A DNA stretch of 64,000 nt from Flaccisagitta enflata (GCA_965153355.1 OZ231127.1:94426001-94490000), one strand, 5' to 3'. Counted from the first letter of the stretch, positions 21,046 through 35,699 are shown. Numbers and translations: made by a program. Notes: generated by a model from the letters alone, not told the origin.

Positions 21046-21329
21046 AAAAAATGCTGGATGGAAGGCTACTCAAATTGTGTGTGGGCGGGCAGGGGTAGTG
21101 AGGAAATTCGCTAGAAAACATTTGGGCAGGATAAGTGACGATAAAAACACTGGGTAAAGAAAAAAAAACAAACAAAGGAGATACAGTCAAATAACGACCT
21201 ACTGAACACGCCTGTAATGAAATTTCACCTGTTAACAAATAGATGCTAGGTAACTTTAAAAAAAACTGTCCATGACAAGATATTTTGCAAGTCCCTTGGA
21301 GTTTGGTAAAAACTTTAACTGCACTGTTG

Positions 21330-21500
21330 AGCTTTTCTAAAGCGCATCTTAAGAGACTGAGCAAAATTATGCGTTCTAGTGAAGCTTTTTTATTGCCAAG
21401 ATAGAAATAACAACAAAATCTCTCATGGAACAGTTGTATGCTTAAAAAGCGGGCATGCCTTGTTAGCGGGTGCGCTCTAGCGGTGCTCCACTGTAGTTCA
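21330..21500. repeat. Dispersed repeat shared with 6890-7050
   Basis: See 6890-7050 for the matching blocks. Here the copy ends near GGTGCTCCACTGTAGTTCAT. Confidence 0.6.
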
Positions 21501-21741
21501 TGATTTTAAATTTTCCGTGAAGCTTCACTCTATAAAGAAACTGCAAACTCCCCCCCCTACATCTTGCATCTTCACCGTGCACCACAACCCCCATCCCCAT
21601 CCCCCACCACAACCCCCCTTCCAAATGTACTTGGTCTTCCTTCCTTTTCAATTGTGCTCTAAATTAGAAAGGCCCGTGATTTGGGGCAACCTGGCAATTA
21701 ACGACACTCGAAAAAAAGTGAGTGTGTGTTTGTGTGTATAA

Positions 21742-21841
<100 letters not shown>

Positions 21842-21902
21842 AAAGGGTTAGCAAGAGGAAGAAAGAGAGCAAAAACAATCAAAAACCGGTGGGTGACAGA
21901 GA

Positions 21903-21969
<67 letters not shown>
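21903..21969 (+). repeat. Poly(A) tract, about 67 bp
   Basis: An uninterrupted A run. No target-site duplication or retroposed gene was found upstream, so its origin is unclear. Confidence 0.97.
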
Positions 21970-21970
<1 letters not shown>

Positions 21971-22057
21971 AGCCATGAAATAAGCCAAACGAGCGATTTG
22001 ATTTTGGAAAACATCACTACCAAAGATGTAGTATGCAGTAGGGACAAACGGATGAAT

Positions 22058-22075
22058 GGCTGGCTGGCTGGCTGG

Positions 22076-22111
<36 letters not shown>

Positions 22112-22150
22112 ATGGATGGATGAACGGATGGATTGATGGATGAATGAAAG
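22058..22150 (+). repeat. (GGAT)n microsatellite
   Basis: GGCT then GGAT tetranucleotides, about 20 units with a few substitutions. Confidence 0.93.
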
Positions 22151-22256
22151 GCTGAATGGATGGAGCAAGATCTGGGTTGTTGCAATCTTTTTTTTCACTC
22201 ATGAGTGCAGAACAACCAACGGACAGACATAGCATCTTAGCATGCAAGAGATAAGT

Positions 22257-22431
22257 ACAAGGCTGGTTACACGGCTAGCCTAGTCGCGTGCGGGTAGGTA
22301 GGGGCAGTAATAGAAAAGGCCAATTCTTGAAAAGGTGGTTGTGATAAAAAAAAAAACGCGCTTGAACGTTGAAAAAAGACGGACCGACCGACAGACCAAC
22401 AAAGCGGGTTGTAGAGTCGCGTGCGCGCGAC
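22257..22431 (-). mobile_element. HEE copy, minus strand
   Basis: On the minus strand it starts GTCGCGCGCACGCGACTC, followed by CCCGCTTTGTTGGTC. It ends CCGCACGCGACTAGGCTAGC then CGTGTAACCAGCCTTGT. The 3' stem is partly decayed (GCCTTG retained). Confidence 0.8.
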
Positions 22432-22549
22432 GAAAACGAGATTGACAATCATGTGATGAAACAGACCTTAGACCAAACGCGATATCAGGTATCGTTTGTA
22501 TTAAATCGGGACGTAAGTCGATACAATTTACATGGGCTATTTATCGTGG

Positions 22550-22876
<327 letters not shown>

Positions 22877-23086
22877 GAATTGAATTTAATGGTCCATTAA
22901 AGTGATAGCACTTTCGTACAAAAATCCACATTGTGATTAAGTACAAGGACATGATTTAGAATCACATTTTCACTCTACGGCTGCAATTTTACGTCTACAA
23001 TATATCTTACGTATTATTACGTAACAACTTTCAATAACTTTTAACAATACAATAAAGAAATAAATAAGTAACAGCTGCCTACTCTT

Positions 23087-24289
23087 CTAATTTAGGTTTT
23101 GTCGCATCTGGTTCTTTCCATATCCCAAATCCCAGATTTTGAGAATGACTTGAGCTACTTCAAGAACTTTGTCTATGTCTACTGAGTAAATTTGTTCAAA
23201 ATCAATTTTTTCATCTACTTCATACAGGTTGATTTCTTTATACTTTACACAGTAGTTTATACGGTGGCTTTCATCATCTATCACAGAACACTCAGGGCAA
23301 ATCTTATTCCCATTGCCACATGAAAAATTGGCATTGCAACTCAACATCCCATAGCGACCCATAATTACTGCTCTTGTTATTACTACTGAACCATAGTTCA
23401 TTATCTCTAAAGGTTTTCGTTGATAGTCAGGGTCATTTATTGTCTGCAGGATTGTTTGAGTTTTTGTCTTGAGTTTTGACACTCCCAGCTCTTTGGTGTG
23501 CAACTCTTGTTTGAGCCGCTCTCTGTTGGCTTTCTCGGCAGCTTCTTCAACTTCTTTTTGCCACTCATTTTTGGTCTTTTTTCCAATTTTATCCCAGTCT
23601 TTTTCAAGGTCCCATTGATCAATTACCTCATTTATCTGCTTGGCCCATCCAGTATCATATGACTCTAGGACTTTTAATGACTCATATGCCCACTGCTCTT
23701 CATCTTTTTGCAGAATCTTGTGAAGGTAGAGGAGTTGCTTAATATGAATTTGGATCACCGCATACAGTGAGCCAGTTGCAAAAATGACTGCTGGTGTTGG
23801 TGTAGTAGTTGGCAGTCCAAGCATTTGCTTCCATGTCCACAACAACATTTTGTCAGCTTCCTTCTTCTCTTCTCCATTCAATGTCCATGTCTCTGCATTG
23901 TGGAGGAACTTGGGGAGAGTTTCTGCCTCATGTAGCCTCAAGAGGACATTTGTTTGAATTCGTTTCATGATGCCAGTCTTAGCACTAGTCATAATTGCCC
24001 TCACTGATCCTTTTATCTTTTTAAATCTTTCAGCAAGGTTGGCTTTATTTCTTCCATCTCTTGAGATTACTTCTCCAAGGTAACAGTATGTTTCACAGTT
24101 ACTGATGGTTTTTTCACCCAAGTTCCAGCTGGTTTTCCTTTCTTTATGTCTCCCAATTTCCATGACTTTGCATTTGTCAACACCCCACTCAAGCTGTCTT
24201 TTGATAGCAAAGTCATTGACAGCCTCTAGTGTTCTTTCTTGTTGGTCATATCCAATGGCAAGAGTTCCTACATCATCCACATACTCCAA
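23087..24289 (-). pseudogene. LINE reverse transcriptase C-terminal part with CCHC finger
   Basis: Frame of about 400 residues opening at EYVDDVGTLA, the catalytic YxDD motif C of reverse transcriptases. The thumb region follows, with YLGEVISRDGRNKANLAE and LHNAETWTLN, both typical of non-LTR elements. Near the C-terminus, CPECSVIDDESHRINYC fits C-x2-C-x8-H-x4-C, a zinc-finger-like motif common in LINE ORF2 proteins. The frame is shifted relative to the upstream part at about 24290, where the preceding frame reads VVWSMWMM and stops. In the intact ancestor the two were one polypeptide. Confidence 0.88.
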
Positions 24290-25320
24290 ACAACATAATC
24301 GTGTTTCTGCAAGAAGATTCCAATGTCATGTCTCAACATAAGTTCTTCAGACAGTGTATCCATCATTTTTGCAAACAATGGTACCATCAATTTACCTCCT
24401 TGTTTGCCTCCTGTTTCTCTCATTATTTTCCTGCTAAGTCCTGCTTTGGTTTTAACTCTTGCTGTAAGATTTTTGTTTAGTGTCATTGTAAGTCTCCAGA
24501 TTTTTCCTGTGAAGCCCTGCTCATGAATGACGTGCAGCATATCGTCCATGTTAGCTCTGTCATAAGCCTTTTTGATGTCGAAAAAGGTGATGATGAGATC
24601 TAACCCTCTTTTTATTGCTAGTGCTATCAGTGCTTTAAGGATGAAAACTTGGTCAGTAGTTGAGCCTCCTTTTCTTCCTCCTGCCTGCGCCTGAGTGAAT
24701 CTTATTGTTTGCAATAGTCTGTTGGTTATAATTTCCTCAACTATTGTTTCAATTGAGCTTGATACAGTTATTCCTCGCTGATTCTCTAATTTTTCTCTGT
24801 CGCCTTTACCTTTATAAACACTTGTTATAATTCCTTCATTCCATTGCTCAAAGGCTCTTTCTTCCTCCCAAAAAGCTTTAATCACAGGGTAAATCAGGTC
24901 AACCATAGGGTCACCACCATTTTTGAGCACTTCATTTGTCCAGTCTGTTGTTGCCTTTTTATTCTTTTTGTTCTGGATTGCTCTCTTTATCTCAGCTTTT
25001 GTTGGAAGATCATCATTTTCGCCTTCATCATTGTCGTCACTCCAGGTCTGTACTTTTTCTTTTATGATTTCATGTGATGGATGAGGTGGGACATCTTTCT
25101 TAGAGTAAAGGTCTTCATAGTAAGAGGCCCTGGTCTCTTTATTTCTTTCTTGGTCATACACTCGCTTCCCATCTTTGTCTTTCACAACCATCCATTCGCT
25201 GGTTTTATCCTGCTTGTGGGCTCTTCTCACATTCCAGAGACCATTTCTTCCTTGTTGAATCATTGCTTCAAATCTCTTTTGCAGTCTCTCCTCCTCATCT
25301 CTTTCTGCTTCATCTCTCAC
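24268..25320 (-). pseudogene. LINE reverse transcriptase N-terminal and palm part
   Basis: The 350-residue frame contains GIITSVYKGKGDREKLENQR (fingers motif), then GGRKGGSTTDQVFILKAL, motif A ITFFDIKKAYDRA with its catalytic aspartate, and motif B GGKQGG. It overlaps the next part by a frameshift just before motif C. Upstream, the same frame continues past the first methionine to LLLEKYRITQENVRDE before a stop near 25355, so the annotated methionine is not the true domain start. The protein would copy the element's RNA at nicked chromosomal DNA. Confidence 0.88.
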
Positions 25321-25346
25321 ATTCTCCTGGGTTATTCGATATTTCT

Positions 25347-26186
25347 CTAATAATAGTTCCTAGTTTTTGTCAGTCTCTTTTTCATAATTCCTTCGTGCCT
25401 CATTTCTCTCACATCTGGCTTTTTGTAATCCAAGTGAGGGCTTTGGGGGTTCCCTACTTTAATGGTTGTTTTTCCGATTGATTTCCATGCAGCTTTTTGT
25501 ATAAGCTTGTCCCATTTTTTGTATCTTTCTGTTAATGGTATTTCTTTTTTACTCATTATTTCTACTGCTGCGGACTTTTGTTTGGCAAGCTCTTCTCTGA
25601 ATAGGGCCCACTCTTCTGGAGATGCATTGGTATTCCACTTGCAATGTTTTTGTTGCGCATCATGGTTCTTTTCCAGACATATGTCAATGCAGATTGTATT
25701 ATGATCTGATTCAGACTTCTTACTCCTCATTTTGAGATCGCCTGCTTCATCAATGGTGAGCTTGCTAATAACTTCACTTGCACCATATGTTGCAATAACA
25801 AAGTCAATAGCAGATTTTTCTTGCGTTTTTGAGGGATGTTGTCTTGTAATTACACCTTCACACTTTTCACTCTCATTCATTACCATCACTCCACACTCCT
25901 CAAAGACTTTTTTAATCAGCTTACCATTCCTTGAGGGATCCTCTCCCAAAAGCCCAATTTTTGCATTGGCATCCATACATAGGATCATATCACCTTCATT
26001 CTGAATTTGACATATTTCATCTGACAGGTTGTCCATTTCCTCTTGTATTTTGCTTGGGCTTACACTCTCTTGGAGTCCATAATAGACACCTATAAACAGG
26101 GGCTTTCCATTGGGTTTCCCAAAAGGTGTACCCAGATGATTTCTTATGGTCAGTTGAGAAAGGTATTTTATGAAGGTACTTTTCTC
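25347..26186 (-). pseudogene. LINE APE-type endonuclease, 5'-truncated
   Basis: The frame contains GDMILCMDANAKIGLLGED (GDFNA-type motif), KSAIDFVIA, and SESDHNTICIDI (the SDH catalytic motif near the end of APE-like domains). It stops at 25347 after KTRNYY because of a frameshift relative to the reverse transcriptase. Upstream of the first methionine at 26036 the frame stays open (GKPLFIGVYYGLQESVSP) to the (TC)n junction at 26186. It is therefore truncated by insertion, not by a stop. Its role would be to nick the target DNA. Confidence 0.88.
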
Positions 26187-26951
<765 letters not shown>

Positions 26952-27169
26952 TGTCTATAAACCATCTATCGCCTCCTTCAGTTAGACGTCAACGTACATT
27001 TCATCACTTATTTTCCCCCCCAGTTTTTGAAAAAAAAAAAGAAAAAAAAAAAAAGAATTCAATCAATTTTCTCCTATCTCAGGTATTTTTCACTTTTGCG
27101 GTCAATCACGTTTTAGAGAGAGTCACATTAGGAATTCCTCACTTACTTTTTTAACAGATTCTCTGTCTA

Positions 27170-28025
<856 letters not shown>

Positions 28026-28029
28026 TAGT

Positions 28030-28475
28030 CTTAAAGAGTATCTTTTGACAATTTTTGTGTCAAAATTTGATCCATTTTGGTCAAGTAGTTTGTCCGTAGC
28101 ATGGATTGGAGGTAAAGCGTTTGTTTCAGGACTGAACAGATTTTCCAACAGATTCCAGGAATTGTGCATTTTAGCTTTACAATTCTTTTTTGAATTGTCT
28201 GAGCCATCAATATATAAAAGACTTTTTATCAGTGATTTTTTTTCAAAGTAGTTTAATAAGTTTTGTCAGCTTAATCTCCTTCTTGAGATTTATCTTGTCT
28301 CTATGGCATAAATAGTTAAATAGTAATGAAAATGAAGGCAAGTAAAATTCCCTATTTTTGATGGAAAATCTGTTCAATGTTAAATCTGTTAAATGCTTAC
28401 TTACCCATGTAACTTCCAATCTATGCAAAAAACAAACTACTTGACAAAAATGGCTGAAATTTTGAAACAAAAGAT
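28030..28475. repeat. Foldback structure, arms about 110-150 bp
   Basis: CAAAATTTGATCCATTTTGG, TCAAGTAGTTTGTCCG and GAACAGATTTTCCA in the left arm (28050-28160) are mirrored by TGGAAAATCTGTTC, AACTACTTGACAAAAATGGC and TGAAATTTTGAAAC in the right arm (28360-28475). Identity is roughly three quarters. Probably an old inverted-repeat transposon; no clear target duplication was seen. Confidence 0.7.
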
Positions 28476-28681
28476 ATCAATCTATACTCTGTAAGACTTG
28501 ATCAATTTTAAATCCATGTTTCCTGGCATTATTGAGTAAAAGCTTAACAGAATCCGACAGCTGCGGTGGATGACCCGGTATCCCTTGATATACGGTATAC
28601 CCAAACTGAAACTTAAGCTTGGCGGACTTGTTCCAAGAGGTTCGATACAATGACAATTACAGAATGATGACGATGAATCAT

Positions 28682-28750
<69 letters not shown>

Positions 28751-28790
28751 CGATGACGATGACGATGACGATGACAATGATGATGATGAC

Positions 28791-28852
<62 letters not shown>

Positions 28853-28989
28853 CGATTACGATGATGATGATATTGATGATGATGATCAGATGATGATGAT
28901 AATGATGATGATAATGATGAGGATGATGATGATAATCATAAATTATTTATGATGATGGTGATGATGATGGTGATGACGATAACGATGAC

Positions 28990-29021
<32 letters not shown>

Positions 29022-29035
29022 CGATGATGATTATG
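28682..29035 (+). repeat. (ATG)n microsatellite
   Basis: GAT/ATG trinucleotides with GACGAT interruptions over about 350 bp. The poly-Met frame is an artefact. Confidence 0.96.
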
Positions 29036-29670
29036 ATAAAGACAATCAAGGTCGAAGGTGTCAATCCAATAACTAAAGAGATGGTCTGATGAAAAACCAA
29101 TGAGAAAGTTCGTACTGTGTTTGAGATAGAAGAAATATAAATTACTACTAGAGTAATATTCATATTTGAATTATATTTCAGGGACATTATTTGCCAGGTA
29201 GTGAGATTCAAGGAAAACGACATTGACTGGCAATTCAACTGAGAGTACTGCTTTAATGGATTATGTTATGTAAGAATAATGTTTAATGAAGCGCTGAATT
29301 CGCTCATACCATCAAAATTGCTTGATGGGCTCACTCGCACACACCGTTTCAAGACATGGTAAAAGGCGATTGCAACACAAACCTGCAAGTTTTTGTTGGT
29401 TGTTTTTAAACATAAGTCTATAGAAAATATTTTCTGCGTTTTTTTATGCTTTACTAGTTGTTGAATTTCAATCCCAAGTTATGTTTTTTAAGTGAACCAA
29501 TACAATACCCCAAGTTTTAAAATAGTGTGTTTTGGCATCGTTTTCATGGAAGTCATTTAGTTGCACTTAAGATGTGTTCCTGTACACAGGGGCTAATACC
29601 TTGCAACCAAAATGAATGTCCCACCTACAAACTTGATCAAAAGTTGTAGAATGGATCACTCAAACTCCAT
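29036..29670. other. Intergenic sequence, nothing recognised
   Basis: No coding domain or delimited repeat seen. Confidence 0.5.
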
Positions 29671-29674
29671 TTAA

Positions 29675-29900
29675 AACAAGGTCATTCGATCTAAGTCGCG
29701 TGCATCAGCCTTTTCAGAAAAGGTCGGACAGACAACCAGTCAGACAGACAGACAGACTAAAACTTTCAAAATGACCTTTGATTTAATGATTTCCACGTCT
29801 TTTATAAAGTTCAGAAATGTAAAAGACTCAAAAAAAAAAAAAAAATTGTGACGGATGGATGGATGGACGGACGGATGGACGGACGGACGAACCGAATGTT
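29675..29900 (-). mobile_element. HEE copy, minus strand, AGGTC-hairpin variant, 5' end decayed
   Basis: On the minus strand it ends TGCACGCGACTTAGATCGAA then TGACCTTGTT, like the copy at 19192-19463. It carries (GTCC)n near its 5' side and (GTCT)n further in. The opening hairpin is lost. Confidence 0.7.
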
Positions 29901-29934
29901 GGAACGGTGCACACTGACTTGGCTCATTGTTCAT

Positions 29935-30560
29935 GCTTAACAGGCTCAATTCCGTGCTTACTTACCTCATGCCCAGTGAAATCTCAAGTAGCTCATTTTC
30001 TATAAAATGCCCATTAGGCTCAAATGATTGCTAACTCGCCTCCGGCCCTGTGAAACCCCAAGTAGCTCATGCACAATGAAGTGCCCATAAGGCTCAATTT
30101 AGCGTTAACTAACCTCATCCCAAGTGAAATCTCAAGTGACTCATGCCCAATGAAATGTATGACATGCTCAATTCTATGCTTACATACCTCTTACCCAGTG
30201 AATTCTTAATTGGCTCATGTTCAATGAAATGCCTATTATGCTCAATTCAGTGCTTACTGCTTACTTACCTCCTGCCCAGTGAATTCTCAATTGGCTCATG
30301 CTCAATGAAATGCCTATTATGCTCCATTCAGTGCTTACTTACCTCATCCCGAGTGAAACCTTAAGTGGCTCATGCCCAATGAAATGTATGACATGCTCAA
30401 TTCTATGCTTACATACCTCCTACCCAGTGAATTCCTAATTGGCTCATGCTCAATGAGATGCCCATTAGGCTCCATTCAGTGCTTATTTACATCCTGTCCA
30501 GTGAAATCTCAAGTGGCTCATGCCCACCGAAATGCAAAATTCATTTCAATGCCTGCCCAG
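29935..30560 (+). repeat. Tandem repeat, units about 70-80 bp
   Basis: About eight diverged units with the order GCTCAATTCNGTGCTTACTT, ACCTCATGCCCAGTGAAATC, TCAAGTGGCTCATGCCCA and ATGAAATGCCCATTAGG. Frames across it (for example LLPSEFLIGSCSMKC) are repeat translations. Confidence 0.85.
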
Positions 30561-30647
30561 TAAAAAATGTGAAATATGGGTGATAATCCGGAACTTGGGA
30601 GGAAAAAGTCGAAAAACAGACAACCAATCAACCTTACATCCACCCAG

Positions 30648-30846
<199 letters not shown>

Positions 30847-31126
30847 AAAAAAAATATTTGAACAGAGGTCATTAAAACTGGGATTTTTTTAGATAAATCA
30901 TTTATCATCAAGCACCACACCAACAACGGCGGCAACCACAATAACAAGCGACAATAGGGACGACGATGGTGACGGCGATGACGACGATGACGACGCTGAC
31001 GAAGACGAAGACGGTGACGACGACGATGACGACGACGGCAGAATGTAGGAACTCCTTACCTAATCATGCGGGCGCGCACAAACCTATCATAAACTCATCA
31101 TCCGATCATATAACGGTTTTTGATCT

Positions 31127-31161
<35 letters not shown>

Positions 31162-31387
31162 TCAATGCAAACGACTTTTGAGCGATGGTTGGACTTGGTT
31201 GCAAGGACGTTGTTAACCTTTTCCCTGAATTTTAACACGACCTTAGGAAGCTCACAAAATTGAATAAAGCAAGGAACAGGGGGTTACAATATTGTCGCCG
31301 ACGGGTGGGCGGGGGGGGGGGGAAGGGAGGGGCGCACCACCCCCTTCCTCCCTCTCCAGTCTACATACCCCCTCCACACTCACCCAA

Positions 31388-31492
<105 letters not shown>

Positions 31493-31889
31493 GTCGAAAA
31501 TACGCGTTTCTACACTTTTTGACACATGCGTTACGGACGGAGGGTCAGACAGACGGATGGAAGGACAGAAGGATGTATGGATGGATCCAAGTCCGTGATC
31601 GAAAAACAGGACTAGACAGACACAGCGACAGACACAGCGACAGACAGACAGACAGACAGACACAGCGACTTCGTAACCGCCCAAAACATGTCGACTGGCC
31701 AACTTAGCCAAACACTCGCATGCACACGAATTAAAACCTTTTTGTTTTGGTGAGTTGTTTTGTGGAGAAATAAAGGTCTCACTGAAGAAACTCGAAATTG
31801 AAAATAATTTTCTTTTTACAGGGTAGATTTATCATTTCCTCGATCTCCTAATTATTGAAAGTTAACAATGTTGTCGTACCCCCCCCCAC

Positions 31890-32562
31890 CAGACCTCTTG
31901 ATTATGATTTCCTTCCAGGCAGCAGGATTTGTACTCTTAAGGTCTTCCGACAGACCATCTTGACTGACACAAAACAAAAAGTTACCACAAAATAAGTTTC
32001 AGCAATCAAAAACACATTCAAATTCATCCTTGATTCTCCCTAAATGGGTTTGATGGTACTTAGATTGTTCGCGTGCACACAACTCTAGATATTGCTCTGT
32101 CAGTTCATCCATCTCTCCGTCCATCCGTCAGTCCATCCATCCATCACATTATTGAATTTTTGACTTTGGGTACTTCAAGGTAAAATAGGTTGTTTCCATA
32201 GTAAAATTTGAATCTCTTGGTCAGTTGGTTGGAAGGAAGGAAGGTGGTTGTGTGTGTAATTGTGAACGGAGAGAGACTATTGACCCGTGAAGCATGTTTA
32301 TTTTGAAAATCTCCATTTCATGATTTCAAAAAAAGAAATGCCCTCTTTTTTCTTTTCTTTTTGTTATCTTTTTCCTTCTCTTCTTTTTCTCTCAATTGGA
32401 TTTTTTTTCTTTTCTCTTCCTCTTCTTTTTTTTTTCTTTCTCCTTTTCCCCTTTTCCTTCTTCCCTCTTTTCCTTTTCTCCCTTTCCTTCCAAAATCTTC
32501 CGACATGCCCCCTTCCCTTCCGAGCAGCGGCGCTGCACGCTGCAACATAATCAAGAGGTCTG
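31890..32562. mobile_element. hAT-like non-autonomous element, copy B
   Basis: Perfect 17-bp terminal inverted repeats CAGACCTCTTGATTATG, with the mirror CATAATCAAGAGGTCTG at 32546-32562. Flanking 8-mers at 31882-31889 and 32563-32570 are both CCCCCCAC. The duplicated region at 36268-36275 has the single unfilled CCCCCCAC site. Near the right end, CGAGCAGCGGCGCTGCACGC is the counterpart of the subterminal palindrome of copy A. The 673-bp interior is C/T-rich and non-coding. Confidence 0.9.
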
Positions 32563-32855
32563 CCCCCCACCTCCACTAGGGCGGCTACCTGGAGGGTCAA
32601 ATGTGGTCAAATTTCAAAACGCCTCAGCCAACTAACCATACACTTTATTTCGTATTTAACAAGTCATCCAAGGATCGCACATGGTCAGCGGTACCCGATG
32701 CCCTGCTTGGAGTGATTAGCAGAAGAAGTGGAGTGACAGCAGGGCAACCCCACCCTCGTACATAAGAAGGGCCCTGAATACATTTGTAGAGCCCTGAATG
32801 TCCCATGATGTGATACCTGGCAAATGCCTGAATAAGTTTTTATATTTTTGTTCTA

Positions 32856-32856
<1 letters not shown>

Positions 32857-32896
<40 letters not shown>

Positions 32897-32897
32897 G

Positions 32898-32983
<86 letters not shown>

Positions 32984-32985
32984 CT
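32857..32985 (+). repeat. (TGTC)n then (TC)n microsatellite
   Basis: TGTC units at 32857-32903 run into a TC tract. In duplication copy 2 the same position (36570-36650) has a much shorter version, showing rapid change in length. Confidence 0.92.
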
Positions 32986-33215
32986 CATCTTTCAGCTTGA
33001 ATGCCTTGTCTTTACTGGTTGTTATATCCCTAATTAATGGAATAGTTGACAAAGAGAGAGAAGAGCTGTTTAGGTACATTATCCTTTAATGAATGTGGGC
33101 AGTGATATATTTCATGCACCTCGTATCTTTAGATGTACATGCCTGGTCTCAGACGAACTTGACTGTTGACCATGAATTATTAGACGTGCTTGCTAAAGCC
33201 ATTTATCAAATTTTT

Positions 33216-33300
33216 AGTCGCGTGCTACGCGACTCTACCGAGAATTCTCGGTAGCGTCAACGATGACAACTACACATTTTGACGCTACTGAGAATTCTCC
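33216..33300. repeat. HEE 5' hairpin fused to a second palindrome
   Basis: AGTCGCGTGCTACGCGACT (33216-33234, after a T-run) is followed at once by the perfect 20-bp palindrome CTACCGAGAATTCTCGGTAG. A mirrored half, TTTTGACGCTACTGAGAATT, lies at 33277. Only the start of the HEE remains; the rest of the family architecture is absent. Confidence 0.75.
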
Positions 33301-33332
33301 ATAGCGTCAATATCCATTCTCTATTGTGATGA

Positions 33333-33337
<5 letters not shown>

Positions 33338-33377
<40 letters not shown>

Positions 33378-33392
33378 TCTCTCTCTCTCTCT
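33338..33392 (+). repeat. (TC)n microsatellite
   Basis: A TC tract of about 55 bp with one CCC interruption. Confidence 0.93.
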
Positions 33393-33790
33393 GCAAAAAT
33401 TTTATTGCAAACATATCTATGCATTGAATTTCTTTTTATCAGTGGAGGGACTTTAACAGATAATCTAAACCAACCTGGAAAAAAATTATCCTTAGGTTTT
33501 TTTTTTTTTATAATTTTATATTGTTTAGCAGTAACTTGTAACTTTTTTTTATTCTTTAATTTTTATCTGATATATTTCATTTTTACTCTTTATTCAACTT
33601 TTTAATTTAAACTTATTTTTATTCCATATCTTTTTTTATTCATGTCATATTTCATCTTTTATATCTTTAATTTACTTTTTTAATTTCCACTATTCATTTT
33701 TGAATTGTTATTTTTCACTTTTATATTTCTTTTTCTATTTTTTTGTTACTTTTTAAGCATCACTTTTTATTCCTCACCTTTTTTGGTTTT
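33393..33790. other. T-rich intergenic sequence
   Basis: Very T-rich sequence with no feature recognised. It may be the kind of target favoured by the adjacent HEE insertion. Confidence 0.5.
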
Positions 33791-33791
33791 T

Positions 33792-34186
33792 AGTCGCGTG
33801 TACGCGACTCTACACCCCGCTTTGTCGGTCCGCTCGTCCGCCCGCCCGCTGGTCCGTCTGGCCCGCCGGTCCAGTTTGTTACATGCATTTTTTAGCTATA
33901 ACGTCGATTCTTAGGTCATTTTAAGTCCTTTAAATTACAATAGTTACTAAGTCATTTTGAGCTATTCTGTCATTTTTGTCATTCTAAGTCATTTTAAGTT
34001 ATTTTAAGTCATTTTGGCTTCATTAGGTTTTTTAGGCATTTTAAGTCCTTTTTGGACATTTTAAGTCATTCCCAAGTCATTCAGCCAATTTCCAAGTCAT
34101 TCTGTGTCATTCTGTCATACTAAGTTGGTCTTAAGTCATTCTGTACTTGGGTAAATTGCACGCGACTTATAGGTGTTGGCCTTGTT
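33792..34186 (+). mobile_element. HEE copy, complete, with (AAGTCATTTT)n interior
   Basis: Starts AGTCGCGTGTACGCGACTCT after TTTTT, then CACCCCGCTTTGTCGGTCCG. The interior has irregular TAAGTCATTTT units. It ends TTGCACGCGACTTATAGGTG then TTGGCCTTGTT. It links the short complete copies with the 2-kb minisatellite-filled copies, since it has the same ends with an intermediate interior. Confidence 0.87.
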
Positions 34187-34434
34187 TATTTCTATATTTT
34201 GTTTTTTATCATTCTTTTTTTTTTTCAATTTTGTTTAGAATTGTTAATCATTGTATTTTTCTAATTAAATTGTCATATTTTTGATGATCTTTTTTTTAAT
34301 TTTAACATTACTTTTTATTCCATGAAGCAAAGAAACCAATAAAACTCAGGGTTACATTTTTTTCCAGATGGATTTTGTCAAATCCCCCTCTATATTTACA
34401 ATACATTTATAAGTAGCTATATGCAGGTTTAAGA

Positions 34435-34555
34435 TGCATCCTTGTATGTCTATCAGAGGGTATATCCATCTATTTGTTCATTTGTCCATCCAACCATCCG
34501 TCCATCCATCTATCTTTCCATCCCTCTGTCCATCCATCCACCCATCCAACTGGTT
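34435..34555 (+). repeat. (CCAT)n-like tetranucleotides
   Basis: Degenerate CATCCATC repeats over about 120 bp. Confidence 0.75.
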
Positions 34556-34624
34556 GCTTCCCCAACATCTGTTATTCTGGGTTTTAATTGTACTTGTCTG
34601 TAGAAAGAGTGAGCATGTGTATGA

Positions 34625-34977
<353 letters not shown>

Positions 34978-35094
34978 TAATTTCGGGCCAGTAGTATGAA
35001 ATCTTTTCTACCATGGACGCAACAGAATTCCCTATTACAAATAAAAACACCACCTTTGTAGCGGCACTTGCGAATTCTCTATTATGTCAAACCC

Positions 35095-35215
35095 ACCCCC
35101 GCTATGTTTGGTTTGTTGGTCTGTTGGGTTGGTTATTGCTGGTTGGTTGGTTGCTGGTTGGTTGCTGGTTGGTGGGTTGGTTGTTTGGCTGTTTGGAATG
35201 TTTGGTCCTTAGCAG
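35095..35215 (+). repeat. (GGTTG)n-rich repeats
   Basis: GGTTGGTTGCTG repeats, degenerate. Possibly a worn tetranucleotide tract of the HEE type, but no HEE ends were seen. Confidence 0.6.
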
Positions 35216-35299
35216 CGCCCCAAAGGCCAACAGACCTATGCTCACAATACAGGGGAAATTTTTCTTTCTTTTCTCCTTTCTTCTCCGTCCACCCTTGAA

Positions 35300-35690
35300 G
35301 TAAATATTCTGGCCTTTTGGGGCCCAAATCCCAGCCTTGAGGCTCTAATCCTAGCCTCTGAGGACCAGCCTCAGCCTTCAGGCTGTTATCTCAGCCCCTC
35401 AGCTCATATTCTAGCCTTGAGGCTCAAATCCCAACCCTGAGGCTCAAATCCCAACCTTGAGCTCAAATCCCAGTCCAGAGGCCTATCCAAGTCTCAAGGC
35501 CGCGATCTGGTCTCAAGGCTCACATCTCAGCTCAAGCTCCCAATCCCAGCCTCAAGCCTCAAATCCCAGCCTCAAGTCTCAAATCTCAGCTTTGAGGCTC
35601 AAATCCTAGCTTGGAGGCCCAACTTACAGCTTCAAGCCCCAAATCCCAGCCTAGAGGATCAAATCACAGCCTCGAGGATCAAATATGGAT
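35300..35690 (+). repeat. 20-bp minisatellite AAATCCCAGCCTCAAGGCTC
   Basis: About 18 diverged units. The same unit forms the palindromic block at 9318-9772. Confidence 0.88.
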
Positions 35691-35699
35691 GGACGGACA

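Larger units (their letters stand above)
31550..33185 (+). repeat. Segmental duplication, copy 1
   Basis: Collinear with 35700-36850 in the same orientation. Shared blocks include CCAAGTCCGTGATCGAAAAA, AAAACATGTCGACTGGCCAA, GGAGAAATAAAGGTCTCA, AGGGTAGATTTATCATTTCC and, after the divergent middle, CCCTCGTACATAAGAAGGGC, AATGCCTGAATAAGTTTTTA and CACCTCGTATCTTTAGATG. This copy holds the hAT-like insertion at 31890-32562 but lacks the MITE found in copy 2. Confidence 0.88.

Noticed and set aside
21903-21969. Poly(A) as the tail of a processed pseudogene
   Set aside because: No coding remnant or target duplication was found upstream; probably a simple homopolymer.
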